Assembly (NCBI RefSeq): GCF_900101265.1
Contig: NZ_FMZS01000002.1
Span: 496,001 to 560,000, forward strand
DNA: 64,000 nucleotides
Source: Massilia sp. PDC64
GTDB taxonomy: Bacteria; Pseudomonadota; Gammaproteobacteria; Burkholderiales; Burkholderiaceae_D
Reading direction: 5' to 3'
Shown here one piece after another: positions 1 through 10,756 of this stretch; within the stretch, counting starts at the first letter, position 1, and each line of letters begins with the position of its first letter. The notes below the pieces were generated by a model. The model was not told the origin of the DNA. It ran no database searches and saw only the letters and a program-made list of their open reading frames with translations. Made by a program: the position numbers and the translations under genes.

Positions 1-2
1 GC

Positions 3-2666
3 ACGGACGCGCTGACGCCGGACGCCACCGGCACGATCCCGATGAGCGCGACGGCCGGCAAGGTCGCGCTCGTCAGCTCGACGACGGCCCTGTCGGGCGG
101 CAAGCCGGTCGACAACGTGGTCGACCTCGTCGGCTTCGGCACCACCGCCGGTTATTACGAAGGCTCGGGCGCGACGCCGGCCCCGTCGAATACGCTGGCA
201 GTGCTGCGCAAAGGTAATGGCTGCCTGGACACCAACGACAACAGCAGCGACTTTGTCACGGGCGCCGCAAGCCCGCGCAACACGTCCAGCGACCGCGTGT
301 CGTGCAGCGGCGCACCGCTGCCGCAGCCGATCGTGCTCGCGTGCCCGGGCAGCGTGGGCATCGACGCGGGCACGGGCACGACGGCGCCGCTGCAGGCGAG
401 CGACGCCGACAGCCTCGTCAACAGCGCCGTCATCAGCAAGGGGGCCGTGGCCGGCATCAGCCTGACCGGCTTCACGGCCGCGACCACCGCCAACCGCACG
501 GCGACCGCGAACCTCGTCGTCGACGCGAGCCTGCCGGCCGGCACGTATCCCGTCGAGATCACGTTCGCCAACGACGCGAGCCAGAGCGCGAGCTGCACCG
601 TCAACGTGGCCGTCAGCGGCCTCGTCAAGATCCCGCAGATCCAGGGCAGCGGCCTGACGAGCCCGTATGTGAACACGGTGCAGACGACGTCCGGCGTCGT
701 CACGAAGAAGCTGGGCAGCGGCTTCTACATCCAGGACCCGCAAGGCGACGGCGACCCGAACACGTCCGACGCGATCTTCGTGTTCGGCGCCACGACCGCA
801 GCCGCCGTGAAAGAGGGCGACCTCGTGCGCGTGACGGGCACCGTGACGGAGTTCACGCCGAACGGTTCGAAACGCTCGTACACGGAACTGAAGGACGTCA
901 GCGCCGCCACGGTCGTCAGTAGCGGCAACACGATCCAGCCCGTGAACATCCAGCTGCCGACCGAGCTGAGCCACTACGAAGGCATGCTCGTGCGCTTCAC
1001 GAATCCGTTGACCGTCAACGGCAACAGCTACCTGGGCGACCGCGGCGAGCTGGTACTGGCCAACGGCCGCCGCGAGACGCCGACGAACCGCTACCGCGCC
1101 GGCACGCCGGAGGCGAACGCGCTGATCGCCGCCAATGCGCAGAACATGGTGATCCTGGACGACGGCATCTTCACGACGCCGCCGCACATCCCGTACCTCG
1201 CGGCCGACAAGACCGTGCGCGCGGGCGACACGGTGACGGACCTCGTCGGCGTGCTCGACTTCGGTGCGATCGGCGGTGGCGGTGGCTGGTACAAGCTGCA
1301 GCCGACCGAGACGCCCGTGTTCAGCCGCACGAATGCGCGCGAGGATGCGCCGACGGTCGTCGCCGGCAACGTGCGCGTGGCCAGTGCCAACGTGCTGAAC
1401 TTCTTCACGACGTTCACGGACGGCACCGACGCGTGGGGCCGCACGGGGCAGGGCTGCACGATCGGCTCGTCCGCGCCGTCCAAGAGCAATTGCCGCGGCG
1501 CCGACAACATCACGGAGTTCAACCGCCAGCGCGACAAGATCGTCAATGAGCTGAAGGCGATGAACGCGGATGCCGTGGGCCTGATGGAAATCCAGAACAA
1601 CGGCGACATCACGGTGAGCTACCTCGTCGACGCGCTGAACCAGGCCATCGGTTCGAAGACGTACGCGTACGTGACCAAGCCGGCCGCGACGGGCACGGAC
1701 GCGATCCGCGTGGCGATGATCTACAAGCCGGCCGTGCTGACGCCGGTGGGCGGCGCGCTGTCGGACGGCGACGCCGTCAACAACCGTCCGCCGATGGCCC
1801 AGACGTTCAAGGTCAATGCGAACGGCGCGAAGTTCTCGCTGATCGTCAACCACCTGAAATCGAAGGGCAGCTGCGGCGGTGCGACGCCCGGCGACACGGA
1901 CAGTGGCGACGGCCAGGGTTGCTGGACCGCGACCCGCGTCCAGCAGGCCAAGCGCCTGTTCACGTACTTCATCCCGACCGTCGTCGCGGCCGCGGGCGAT
2001 CCGGACGTGCTGGCCGTGGGCGACTTCAACGCGTACGGCCATGAAGACCCGATCGCATACCTGACGGACAACGGCATGGTCAACGAGCTGGAGCGCTTCG
2101 TGCGGCCGAACGGCACCCCGTATTCGTACGTGTTCGACGGCCAGAGCGGCTACCTCGACCACGCACTGGCCAGCAGCGCCCTGGACCCGCAAGTGGCCGG
2201 CGTGACGGAGTGGCACAACAATGCGGACGAGCCGGACGCGATCGACTACAACCTGGGCGACACGGCCGACGATCCGTACGTGAACAATCCGTTCCGTGCC
2301 TCCGACCACGATCCGGTCGTCGTGAGCCTGAACCTGGCGCCGGCCTACACGGACGTCACGGCCAGCGTGAAGATCGTGCCGGGCACGCTCGGCTACAACC
2401 GCGTCACCGGTAAATTCACGGGCAACGTGGCGTTCACGAACACGAGCGGCGCGGCGCTGTCCGGCCCGCTGCAATACGTGCTGAAGGGCTTGCCGGCCGG
2501 TGTCACGCTCGACAACAAGAGCGGCGATTTCAACGGCGCACCGTACGTGACCTTGCCGGGTACCACGCTGGCGCCGGGCGCCACCGTGACCGTGGCACTG
2601 ACGTTCACGAACCCGTCGAAGACGAACATCACGTTCACGTCGGCACTGTATTCCGGCACCTTTTGA
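3..2666 (+). CDS. ExeM/NucH-family extracellular nuclease, 5' truncated
   Basis: Secreted endonuclease predicted to hydrolyse extracellular DNA. The reading frame is already open at the left edge, so the true start and signal peptide lie outside; the ATG at 42 is internal. The visible order is the end of a lamin-tail-like domain (to about 290), an OB-like linker region (about 620-1310), then an endonuclease/exonuclease/phosphatase domain (about 1370-2330). Catalytic-type motifs are LMEIQN near 1582, NHLKSKG near 1848, GDFNAYG at 2019-2039 and SDHDPVV near 2301. A beta-rich tail of about 100 residues follows. No PEP-CTERM anchor is visible. The next gene begins 14 bases downstream, suggesting co-transcription. 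The family call is firm; the substrate is inferred from the family. Confidence 0.88.
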   Translation, partial: TDALTPDATGTIPMSATAGKVALVSSTTALSGGKPVDNVVDLVGFGTTAGYYEGSGATPAPSNTLAVLRKGNGCLDTNDNSSDFVTGAASPRNTSSDRVSCSGAPLPQPIVLACPGSVGIDAGTGTTAPLQASDADSLVNSAVISKGAVAGISLTGFTAATTANRTATANLVVDASLPAGTYPVEITFANDASQSASCTVNVAVSGLVKIPQIQGSGLTSPYVNTVQTTSGVVTKKLGSGFYIQDPQGDGDPNTSDAIFVFGATTAAAVKEGDLVRVTGTVTEFTPNGSKRSYTELKDVSAATVVSSGNTIQPVNIQLPTELSHYEGMLVRFTNPLTVNGNSYLGDRGELVLANGRRETPTNRYRAGTPEANALIAANAQNMVILDDGIFTTPPHIPYLAADKTVRAGDTVTDLVGVLDFGAIGGGGGWYKLQPTETPVFSRTNAREDAPTVVAGNVRVASANVLNFFTTFTDGTDAWGRTGQGCTIGSSAPSKSNCRGADNITEFNRQRDKIVNELKAMNADAVGLMEIQNNGDITVSYLVDALNQAIGSKTYAYVTKPAATGTDAIRVAMIYKPAVLTPVGGALSDGDAVNNRPPMAQTFKVNANGAKFSLIVNHLKSKGSCGGATPGDTDSGDGQGCWTATRVQQAKRLFTYFIPTVVAAAGDPDVLAVGDFNAYGHEDPIAYLTDNGMVNELERFVRPNGTPYSYVFDGQSGYLDHALASSALDPQVAGVTEWHNNADEPDAIDYNLGDTADDPYVNNPFRASDHDPVVVSLNLAPAYTDVTASVKIVPGTLGYNRVTGKFTGNVAFTNTSGAALSGPLQYVLKGLPAGVTLDNKSGDFNGAPYVTLPGTTLAPGATVTVALTFTNPSKTNITFTSALYSGTF

Positions 2667-2680
2667 TTGAGAGAACGCAC

Positions 2681-3247
2681 ATGATGAACCTGAAAAACTT
2701 TTTCTCCGGCGCGCTGCTGGCGCTGTCCCTGCTGGCCGGCGCGGCGAGCGCGAGCCCCGTCTACCACGTGGCCCTCGATACGACGGGCACGAGCGGCGAC
2801 GGCTTCATGCAGATCGACTTCCTGCCGTTCGCCACGAGCGACGTGCTGACGGCGACGATCAGCGGCCTGGACGGCGCCTTCACGGGCACCCCGTTCCTCG
2901 ACAACGTGGTCCAGTCGGGCGGGGCGTACACGTTCTCGAGCGACGCGTTCTCGGAGTTCTTCCAGTCGATCACGCTGGGCGGCACCTTCGGCTTCGACGT
3001 CACGTTCGGCGGCGGGCCGACGGACGGCGGCAGCACGGGGCTGTCCGTCAGCCTGCTCGACAGCGTGGGCGACTACCTGGCGTTCCAGGCGGTGCAGATC
3101 AGCCTCGTGGCGGGCGAGCCGCCGGCGGTGGCCGTCGATCCGGCGTTCGCCACCGTGAACCCGGTGCCGGAGCCGGCGGACTGGCTGATCGTCGCGACGG
3201 GCCTCGTCTTGCTGGGTGCGATGCAGCGGCGCCGATTTATTCGATAA
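2681..3247 (+). CDS. PEP-CTERM sorting-domain protein
   Basis: Small exported protein, 188 aa, with an N-terminal signal peptide (hydrophobic stretch about residues 10-24, AxA-like end) and a C-terminal sorting tail: a VPEP motif, a hydrophobic helix, then Arg-rich QRRRFIR. This is the classic exosortase substrate layout, so the protein is probably cut by an exosortase (not in this window) and delivered to the envelope or exopolysaccharide. The middle 130 residues are Gly/Thr/Phe-rich, predicted beta, and not recognised. The ATG at 2681 follows a GAGAG ribosome site; a TTG at 2663 overlaps the upstream stop but lacks a site. It sits directly behind the nuclease and is probably in the same transcript. 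Confidence 0.85.
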   Translation: MMNLKNFFSGALLALSLLAGAASASPVYHVALDTTGTSGDGFMQIDFLPFATSDVLTATISGLDGAFTGTPFLDNVVQSGGAYTFSSDAFSEFFQSITLGGTFGFDVTFGGGPTDGGSTGLSVSLLDSVGDYLAFQAVQISLVAGEPPAVAVDPAFATVNPVPEPADWLIVATGLVLLGAMQRRRFIR

Positions 3248-3336
3248 ACATATGAATTTCCAATAGAAATCATATTGTTCAGAGGACTTTGCTTAGTGCA
3301 TATTCGATCCCGTTGTCGCCAAGACAAGGATCTGAT

Positions 3337-4020
3337 ATGCGCGCACATGTCCTCGTGGCCGACCCCGACCCGGCCGTCCGCCAGCTGCTGGCACTGAACC
3401 TGACCCGCGCGGGCCATGACGTCCGCCTGTGCGCGGACGCCGAGGCGGCGCTCGTCCTGCTCGACGCCGCCGTTCCCGACATGCTCCTGCTGGAGTGGGA
3501 CTTGCCCGGCCAGTCGGGCGAAGCGCTGATCCGGCGCCTGCACGCGCAGGCGCGCACGCGCGGGATCGCCATCATCATGGTGTCCGCGCGGGCAGGGGAG
3601 CACGACAAGATCCTCGCGCTGGAAGCCGGCGCGGACGACTACCTGACGAAACCGTTCAACCCGCGCGAACTGCTGGCCCGCATGCAGGCCGTGCTGCGCC
3701 GGCGCGTGCCGCATGCGTCCGTCGACGCTGTGCAGATGGCGGGCCTGCACCTCGATCCGTACACGCAGCGCGTGGTTGCCGGCGCGAGCCCGGTCGCGCT
3801 GGGACCCGTCGAATTCCGTTTACTAAACTTCCTCATGCACCATCCGGAACGGGTGCACACGCGCTCGCAATTGCTGGACAAGGTGTGGGGCCGCCACGCC
3901 GTGCTGGATGAACGCACGGTCGACGCCCACGTGGGCCGCCTGCGCCACGCGCTGCAGCCGAGCGGTCACCAGGAACATATCGAGACGGTGCGCGGCACCG
4001 GCTACCGCTTCGTTGCCTGA
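3337..4020 (+). CDS. OmpR/PhoB-family response regulator with degenerate receiver
   Basis: 227 aa: receiver domain at residues 1-120 and winged-helix DNA-binding domain at about 130-227 (ending RGTGYRFVA). Numbering matches PhoB closely. Ser83 and Lys105 are kept, but the phosphoacceptor position 53 is Glu (GAG at 3493-3495, context LLLEWDLPG) and position 10 of the metal-binding acidic pair is Pro (VADPDP). Normal aspartyl phosphorylation is therefore unlikely; Glu53 may mimic the active state. The start is the ATG at 3337 after AAGGA; the upstream TTG at 3289 has no ribosome site. No histidine kinase lies nearby. The next regulator starts 2 bases after the stop, so the two form an operon. 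Confidence 0.9.
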   Translation: MRAHVLVADPDPAVRQLLALNLTRAGHDVRLCADAEAALVLLDAAVPDMLLLEWDLPGQSGEALIRRLHAQARTRGIAIIMVSARAGEHDKILALEAGADDYLTKPFNPRELLARMQAVLRRRVPHASVDAVQMAGLHLDPYTQRVVAGASPVALGPVEFRLLNFLMHHPERVHTRSQLLDKVWGRHAVLDERTVDAHVGRLRHALQPSGHQEHIETVRGTGYRFVA

Positions 4021-4022
4021 CC

Positions 4023-4787
4023 GTGGAGCCCGTCGTCATCCTCAGCCGCCAGGAGCAGGAATACCTGCTGTGCGCCATCGAATCCGGCCTGCGCGTGGCC
4101 AGTCCGTACCAGTTCTTCCTGTGGACCCAGGGCCAGGTGCAGGCGCTGCTGCCGCACCGCGTGCTCGTGTGCCTGCAATTCGGCCATGGCGGCGCTCTGA
4201 CGCGGGTGGAATGCCTGCACGGCACCGTGCTGGCGCCGGGGGCGCAGCAGGCGTTGACGGACTTGTCGTTGCGGATCGCGCAGGGAAGACGGTGGCCGGT
4301 GGCGATCGACGCGCACGACGTGCGCGACGGCCCGGGTGGCGAGATCCGGCGGCTGGGGTTCGACAACGTCCTCGTACACGGCACGGGGCCGACGAGTGCC
4401 GGAGGGAGCGTGTTCCTGCTGTTCGGCCTGGCGATGCGGCCGACGGCACGTCACGCGTATTTCCTGGAACTGCTGCTGCCGCACCTGCACCTGGCGCTGG
4501 GGCGGCTGCCGGCCGCGCGGACGTCCGTGGATGGGGCGCCGGCGCGCCCGCTCTCCGCGCGCGAGACCGAGATCATCGGCTGGCTGCGGGCGGGGAAGAG
4601 CAATGACGAGATGGGGAGGCTCCTGGGGATCAGCGCACTGACCGTCAAGAACCATTTGCAGCGCATCTACCGCACGCTCGGTGTCAACAACCGGGCGCAT
4701 GCGCTGGCGCGCTGCATGGATTTACGCTTGCTGGAGGGCGATCAGGACTGCGGTGCTTCGGCCGCGGCGCGGCGCATGGCTTCGTAG
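4023..4787 (+). CDS. LuxR-family regulator, EpsA-like (PEP-CTERM/exosortase type)
   Basis: 254 aa transcription factor. The C-terminal 75 residues are a LuxR-type helix-turn-helix (from LSARETEI near residue 178, with GISALTVKNHLQRIYRTLGV). The N-terminal region of about 150 residues resembles the sensor part of EpsA regulators found with XrtB exosortase and exopolysaccharide loci: conserved-looking start LSRQEQEYLLCAIESGL, then FFLWTQGQVQALLPH. Translation starts at GTG 4023, two bases after the upstream stop, indicating translational coupling with the degenerate response regulator. Its 3' end overlaps the opposing lipoprotein gene by 46 bases. Targets are unknown; the adjacent PEP-CTERM gene suggests envelope or EPS control. 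Confidence 0.75.
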   Translation: MEPVVILSRQEQEYLLCAIESGLRVASPYQFFLWTQGQVQALLPHRVLVCLQFGHGGALTRVECLHGTVLAPGAQQALTDLSLRIAQGRRWPVAIDAHDVRDGPGGEIRRLGFDNVLVHGTGPTSAGGSVFLLFGLAMRPTARHAYFLELLLPHLHLALGRLPAARTSVDGAPARPLSARETEIIGWLRAGKSNDEMGRLLGISALTVKNHLQRIYRTLGVNNRAHALARCMDLRLLEGDQDCGASAAARRMAS

Positions 4788-5002
4788 CGGAAGGCTTCGG
4801 CATTCGCATCGATGATGCGCAGGCCCTTGCAGCCTTCGGCCGCGCAATCCGGTGCCGGCGAGTTGGCCGACGCGACATCGGCGGCGGTGCCGGTCATCGC
4901 GGCGGTCTGGACCGGCTGGTCGATCTGGGCACCACTGCCGCAGGCGGCGAGCAGGGTGGCGAGGCTGATGGCGAAAACGGTACGGAGAGCGGAGATTTTC
5001 AT
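4742..5002 (-). CDS. small lipoprotein of unknown function
   Basis: 86 aa. It has an N-terminal Lys, a hydrophobic stretch and the lipobox LLAAC with Cys21 as the likely lipidation site, so the mature protein would be only about 66 residues. Two further cysteines lie in the motif CAAEGCKGLRI, with five residues between them, and may form a disulfide. The C-terminal half is Ala/Glu/Arg-rich and probably helical. No family is recognised. The gene is convergent with, and overlaps, the EpsA-like regulator; upstream lies a 470-base AT-rich gap that probably holds its promoter. Confidence 0.7.
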   Translation of the reverse strand: MKISALRTVFAISLATLLAACGSGAQIDQPVQTAAMTGTAADVASANSPAPDCAAEGCKGLRIIDANAEAFRYEAMRRAAAEAPQS

Positions 5003-5474
5003 GATTTAAGGCAACGCAAAACTCATCGATGCGTCACTGTAACCGCGGTTTTTCCGTAGCTCAATATTTTTGTTGTTAATTTCGTGCAAATATTATCCTT
5101 TCGAAAGATTTTCGTGTGGAAATAGACGAAGATAAGCGATGATGAAGGGAAATATCCTCACAGAAACTTTAAATGCATGTGAGAAAAAATTCGCCTAAAA
5201 ACGACAGAAATCCTTCCCTGATTAACGAAAAAACATAAAGGATTTCACACAGATAACAGGGTATGCTAGGCATTCCGTCATCCCCGACCCCAGGGATGGG
5301 GGAACGATTGCGGCAGGAGTGTTCAGACAGGCAGAACAAGGTTAAAATTTTGCGAACAAGAAATCCGTTTGCGACCGACCGACGATCGATGCGGGAAAAC
5401 GATTTGTCGCCATGACGGGGCCATGGTAGCCTTCATGCAAGGCTTTACACTAAAGCAATAGAGGAGTCGGTTGG
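5003..5474. other. AT-rich intergenic region between lipoprotein gene and secretion operon
   Basis: A 472-base region clearly richer in A/T than its flanks, separating divergent genes. It contains perfect 10-bp palindromes AACCGCGGTT (5041-5050) and CTTTCGAAAG (5098-5107). A TATGCT near 5262 could be a -10 element, but no well-spaced -35 partner was found. No reading frame with a credible start and codon use was seen. The secretion-operon promoter must lie here or just upstream of 5475. Confidence 0.5.
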
Positions 5475-5918
5475 ATGTATCGTGTGCAGAACCAGGACAC
5501 CGCCGCGCGGGTCCGCCAGGCTGGTTTCACCCTGCTTGAACTCTTGGTAGTTATCGTTATCATCGGCTTGCTGGCGGCTTACGTCGGGCCGAAATATTTT
5601 TCGCAACTGGGCAAATCCGAGGTCACCGTCGCCAAGGCCCAGATCGAAGCGTTCGAAAAATCGCTGGACACCTACCGCCTCGACGTCGGCCGCTACCCGA
5701 CGACGGAAGAAGGCCTGAACGCACTGCTCACGGCACCGTCGACGGCGTCCGGCAAGTGGAACGGCCCGTACCTGAAGAAGGGCATCCCGCTCGATCCGTG
5801 GGGCCACGCCTACCAGTACCGTTCGCCCGGCACGAAGGGCGAGTATGAAGTGGTCTCGCTCGGCAAGGACGGCCAGCCGGGCGGCGAAGGCGAGAACGCC
5901 GACATCAGCTCCCAATAA
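5475..5918 (+). CDS. gspG: major pseudopilin, GspG type
   Basis: 147 aa class III prepilin-like protein. Prepilin peptidase cleavage is predicted after Gly17 (QAG|FTLLELLVV), giving Phe+1 and the conserved Glu+5, followed by a 20-residue hydrophobic helix. The rest carries the GspG core: YRLDVGRYPTTEEGL, a central PYLKKGIPLDPWGH motif and a C-terminal GQPGGEGENADI calcium-binding-type loop. It should form the main pseudopilus that works as the secretion piston. A strong GAGGAG lies just upstream of the ATG. First gene of the operon; no prepilin peptidase is present locally, so it must rely on a PilD/GspO encoded elsewhere. Confidence 0.92.
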   Translation: MYRVQNQDTAARVRQAGFTLLELLVVIVIIGLLAAYVGPKYFSQLGKSEVTVAKAQIEAFEKSLDTYRLDVGRYPTTEEGLNALLTAPSTASGKWNGPYLKKGIPLDPWGHAYQYRSPGTKGEYEVVSLGKDGQPGGEGENADISSQ

Positions 5919-5940
5919 CGCTCCCCGCCTGTCGCTCCCC

Positions 5941-7124
5941 ATGCAGTTCGCGGTTCGCACCCTTGCGCCCGACATGCGCATCGCCAGCGTGCTCGTCGAC
6001 GCCCTCGACGAGGCGGACGCGCGCCGCCAGGTCGAGGCGCGCGGGCTGTTCGTCAGCGCGATCGAGCCCGTGCAGGCGCCGCTGCTGCGTCGCCAGCGCG
6101 GCGGCAAGCTGTCGCTCGTGCTGTTCAGCCAGGAGTTGCTGGCGCTGCTGACGGCGGGCCTGGGCATCGTCGAAGGGCTGGAAGCGCTGCTGGAAAAGGA
6201 AGCCAGTCCCGCCACGCGCGGCGTGCTGGAACGGCTGCTGGCCGGCCTGCGCGAAGGCAAGCGCCTGTCCACCGTGATGGCCGCCCAGCCCGCGCTGTTC
6301 CCGCCGCTGTACGTGGGCATCGTGCGCGCGGCCGAAGGCACGAGCGATTTGCCGCGCGCGCTCGAACGCTACATCGAATACCAGCAGCGCATCGACACCG
6401 TGCGCGCCAAGGTCGTGAGCGCGTCGATCTATCCCGCCATCCTGCTGCTCGTGGGCGGCGGCGTGTCGATCTTCCTGATGTCGTACGTCGTGCCCCGCTT
6501 CGCCGAGGTGTACCAGGGCGCGGGCCGCAACCTGCCGTGGATGTCGCGCCTGATGCTCGACTGGGGCCAGTTCGCGGGCCGGCATGCGGGCGGACTCCTC
6601 ATCGGCTTCGCGGCCTTCGTCGCCTTGGCCGCGTGGGCCATCCGCCGCGCCCTGAAGCGGGGCGGCGCCGCGCGTCTGCTGGCGAAGCTGCCCGGCATCG
6701 GCGAGCGCGCCCGCATCTACGAACTGTCGCGCCTGTACCTCACGCTGGGCATGCTCAACGAGGGCGGCATCACGCTCGTGAACGCGATCGACACCGTGCA
6801 GGGCATGGTCTCGCCCGGTATCGCCGGCGGTCTCAAGGCGGCGCGCGCGGCGATCGAGGCGGGGCGGCCGCTGTCCGACGCGTTCGAGGCGAACGGCCTG
6901 ACGACGCCGATCTCGCTGCGCATGCTGCGCGTGGGCGAACGCACGGGTGCGATGGGCACGATGCTCACGCGCTCGGCCGCGTTCTACGACGGCGAGATCG
7001 GGCGCTGGATCGACCGTTTCACGCGTACCTTCGAACCCCTGCTGATGGCGGCCATCGGCCTCGTCGTCGGCGCCATCGTCGTGCTGTTGTACATGCCCAT
7101 TTTCGACCTCGCCGGAGACATGTC

Positions 7125-7128
<4 letters not shown>
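5941..7128 (+). CDS. gspF: inner-membrane platform protein GspF/PilC type
   Basis: 395 aa, the polytopic platform protein that couples the ATPase to pseudopilus assembly. Two GspF domains are visible (about residues 60-190 and 260-385), each with helical cytoplasmic lobes. Hydrophobic segments lie near 165-190, 215-235 and 365-388. Characteristic stretches are LLTAGLGIVEGLEAL, RMLRVGERTGAMG and the terminal LYMPIFDLAG. The length is typical of the family. The ATG at 5941 is chosen because MQFAVRTL is a normal GspF start; longer upstream frames run into gspG. The stop overlaps the GTG start of gspE by four bases. Confidence 0.9.
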
Positions 7129-8808
<1,680 letters not shown>

Positions 8809-8816
<8 letters not shown>

Positions 8817-9630
8817 TGGTTTCAAGTCGAGCTTCGGCCAGTCCCTGCGTATCGGCATCGCGCCGGACGCGCTGGCGCTCGTACGCACCAGCATCTGGCC
8901 GCACGAGCGCGCGCGCCTGCTCGGCCAGGTGGCCGCGACCGGCAACGATCCCGTATCGCTGGGCGCGGCGCTGGGCATGCTGCTGGGCGAGCACGACGTG
9001 GCCGGCCTGCCGGTGACGGTGGTGCTCGCCGACGACCTCGCGCGCCTGTGGCAGGTAACGCCGCCGGAAGGGGCGACGCGCCTCGCCGACCTGGAAGCGG
9101 CGGCCATGCTGCGGTACCAAGCGCTGTTCGGCGGGAGCGTGTCCGGCTGGACGATCAGCGCGGACTGGGATGCGGCCCGTCCGTTCCTCGCGGCCGCGCT
9201 GCCGCTGTCCCTGCTCGAACAACTGACGACGGCAGCAATCTCCCAGCGTTTCAGGCTGGTCGAGATCGTGCCGCAATTCGTCGCCGCGTTGAACCAGCAC
9301 CGTCGCATGCGCCGCACGGGCGCGTGGTTCGGCGTCGTGCACGGAGGGGTGCTGTCCATCGCCGCGTTCGACGGCGACCTGCTCGCGGCCGTGCGTACGG
9401 CCCCGATCCCGGCGGGCGCGGACCGCGACTGGCTCGAGGGCCACGTGGCGCGCGAGGCGCTGCGCGTGGGCCTGTCGCGGCCGGAGCGCCTGCAGATCTG
9501 CGGCCCGGCGCCGAAGGGCTGGGCGAGCAGCGCGGGGCGGCTGAAATTCGCCTGCACGCTGTTCGAGGACGAGACCGATCCGCTGTGGCCCGATTGCGCC
9601 CGGCTCGCGCTGACGGGGAGGGCGCCATGA
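8809..9630 (+). CDS. PilM/GspL-like cytoplasmic assembly protein
   Basis: 273 aa with no clear membrane segment. Sequence similarity is low, but size, position and the pattern of an actin-like fold (short beta/Gly-rich segments such as GAWFGVVHGGVLSIAAFDG) suggest the PilM or GspL-cytoplasmic role: docking GspE to the inner-membrane PilN/PilO pair. The ATG overlaps the gspE stop by eight bases and the stop overlaps the next ATG by four, so it is translationally coupled on both sides. Residues 95-135 are unusually divergent for PilM. Assignment rests mainly on gene order (E, then M-, N-, O- and P-like genes) and is an inference. Confidence 0.6.
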
Positions 9631-10178
9631 AGAAAGTCCGCATCGATTTCGCGCCGCCGAGCCTTGCCCGCACGTGGCACCGTGCGCCGCGCGGGACGTG
9701 GAGCCTGCTGATCGCCGCCCTCGCGCTGGCGGGGCCGCTGGCGAGCAGCGTCGCGCAATACCGCAGCCTGCAGCGCGTGGAGGCAGAGCGGGCGGCGCAG
9801 GTGGTCCAGGCGCAGGCCCGGGTCGCCGCGCGCGCACCCGTCGCCGCGCCCGTGCGCGCGGTGCCGCCCGCGCAGGCGGGCGCCGTGAACGCGTCCGTGC
9901 AGCAGTTGAACCTGCCGTGGCGCGGGCTGCACGACGCCGTCCAGGCGGCGACGCCCGCGACCATCGCGCTGCTGGCCCTGGAACCGGACGCGAGAAAGAG
10001 CAGCGTGCGCATCACGGCGGAAGCGAAGAACAGCGACGACATGATCGCCTACGTCGAGGCGCTCCAGCGCGTCGAGTGGTTCACGACCGTGCTGCTGGCG
10101 CGCCACGAGATCAACGAACAGGACGCGAACCGGCCGATCCGCTTCCAGATCGATGCGCAATGGAGGGCCGCGCGATGA
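9627..10178 (+). CDS. PilN-like bitopic assembly protein
   Basis: 183 aa: a basic cytoplasmic start (MKKVRIDFAPP), one transmembrane segment at about residues 24-43, an Ala/Arg/Gln-rich coiled stretch, then a small periplasmic alpha/beta domain (about 95-180; ends with VEWFTTVLLARHEIN and a beta-strand). This is the PilN/GspL-C layout. It probably pairs with the next protein to link the cytoplasmic ATPase complex to the secretin. The ATG at 9627 overlaps the preceding stop (ATGA). An Ala/Pro-rich linker after the helix replaces the usual regular coiled coil. Confidence 0.65.
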   Translation: MKKVRIDFAPPSLARTWHRAPRGTWSLLIAALALAGPLASSVAQYRSLQRVEAERAAQVVQAQARVAARAPVAAPVRAVPPAQAGAVNASVQQLNLPWRGLHDAVQAATPATIALLALEPDARKSSVRITAEAKNSDDMIAYVEALQRVEWFTTVLLARHEINEQDANRPIRFQIDAQWRAAR

Positions 10179-10756
10179 AGACGACCTTGACGTCGCCGCT
10201 GCTGCGCCTGCGCATCATGATGCTGCGTGCGAATCCGCTCGTGCTGGCGGCCGGCATCCTCGTCCTCGTGATGGCGGGTGCGCTCGTGTGGACCCTGAAT
10301 GCCGTGTGGGCGCTGGAACGGGCGCAGGCGGCGCGGGACGCGCTGGCGAAACAGAAGGCGCAGGTGGCCACCGCACCAGAGCCCACGCCCGTGCAGGCCC
10401 CGGCGCAGGCACCCGATAATCTGGCAGCGTTTTATGGTGCTTTGGGCGCGCGCGGCAGCGCCGAGCAGCAGGTGAAAACGCTGTTCGGCCTCGCGACGAA
10501 ATCGGGCCTCGTGCTGCGCCAGGGCGAGTACAAGCCGGGCTACGACCGCAACGCGCGGGTCTACACGTACCAGGTCAACCTGCCCGTGAAAGGCAGCTAT
10601 GCGGCGATCTGGCAGTTCGCGATGGCGGCGCTGCGCACGATCCCGTTCGCGTCGCTGGACGAGATCACCTTCCACCGCGACGCCATCGGCGACGCGACGG
10701 TGGACGCGCGCCTGAAGCTGACACTGTACCTGCGCGACGGGACGGATCCGTCATGA
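10175..10756 (+). CDS. PilO-like bitopic assembly protein
   Basis: 193 aa: short basic N-terminus, transmembrane helix at about residues 21-42, a coiled and Ala/Pro/Gln-rich linker, then a ferredoxin-like periplasmic domain (about 85-190) with the PilO-type run VKGSYAAIWQFAMAALR and PFASLDEITF. Predicted heterodimer partner of the PilN-like protein in the inner-membrane alignment subcomplex. The ATG overlaps the upstream stop by four bases and the stop overlaps the next start by four, so the unit is translationally coupled. The PilO match is recognisable from the KGSY...FAM..LR pattern; exact family membership needs a profile search. Confidence 0.7.
   Translation: MKTTLTSPLLRLRIMMLRANPLVLAAGILVLVMAGALVWTLNAVWALERAQAARDALAKQKAQVATAPEPTPVQAPAQAPDNLAAFYGALGARGSAEQQVKTLFGLATKSGLVLRQGEYKPGYDRNARVYTYQVNLPVKGSYAAIWQFAMAALRTIPFASLDEITFHRDAIGDATVDARLKLTLYLRDGTDPS

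Noticed and set aside
5250..5270. TTTCAC...TATGCT as a sigma-70 promoter for the secretion operon
   Set aside because: Spacer is only 13 bases and it lies over 200 bases from the first gene.
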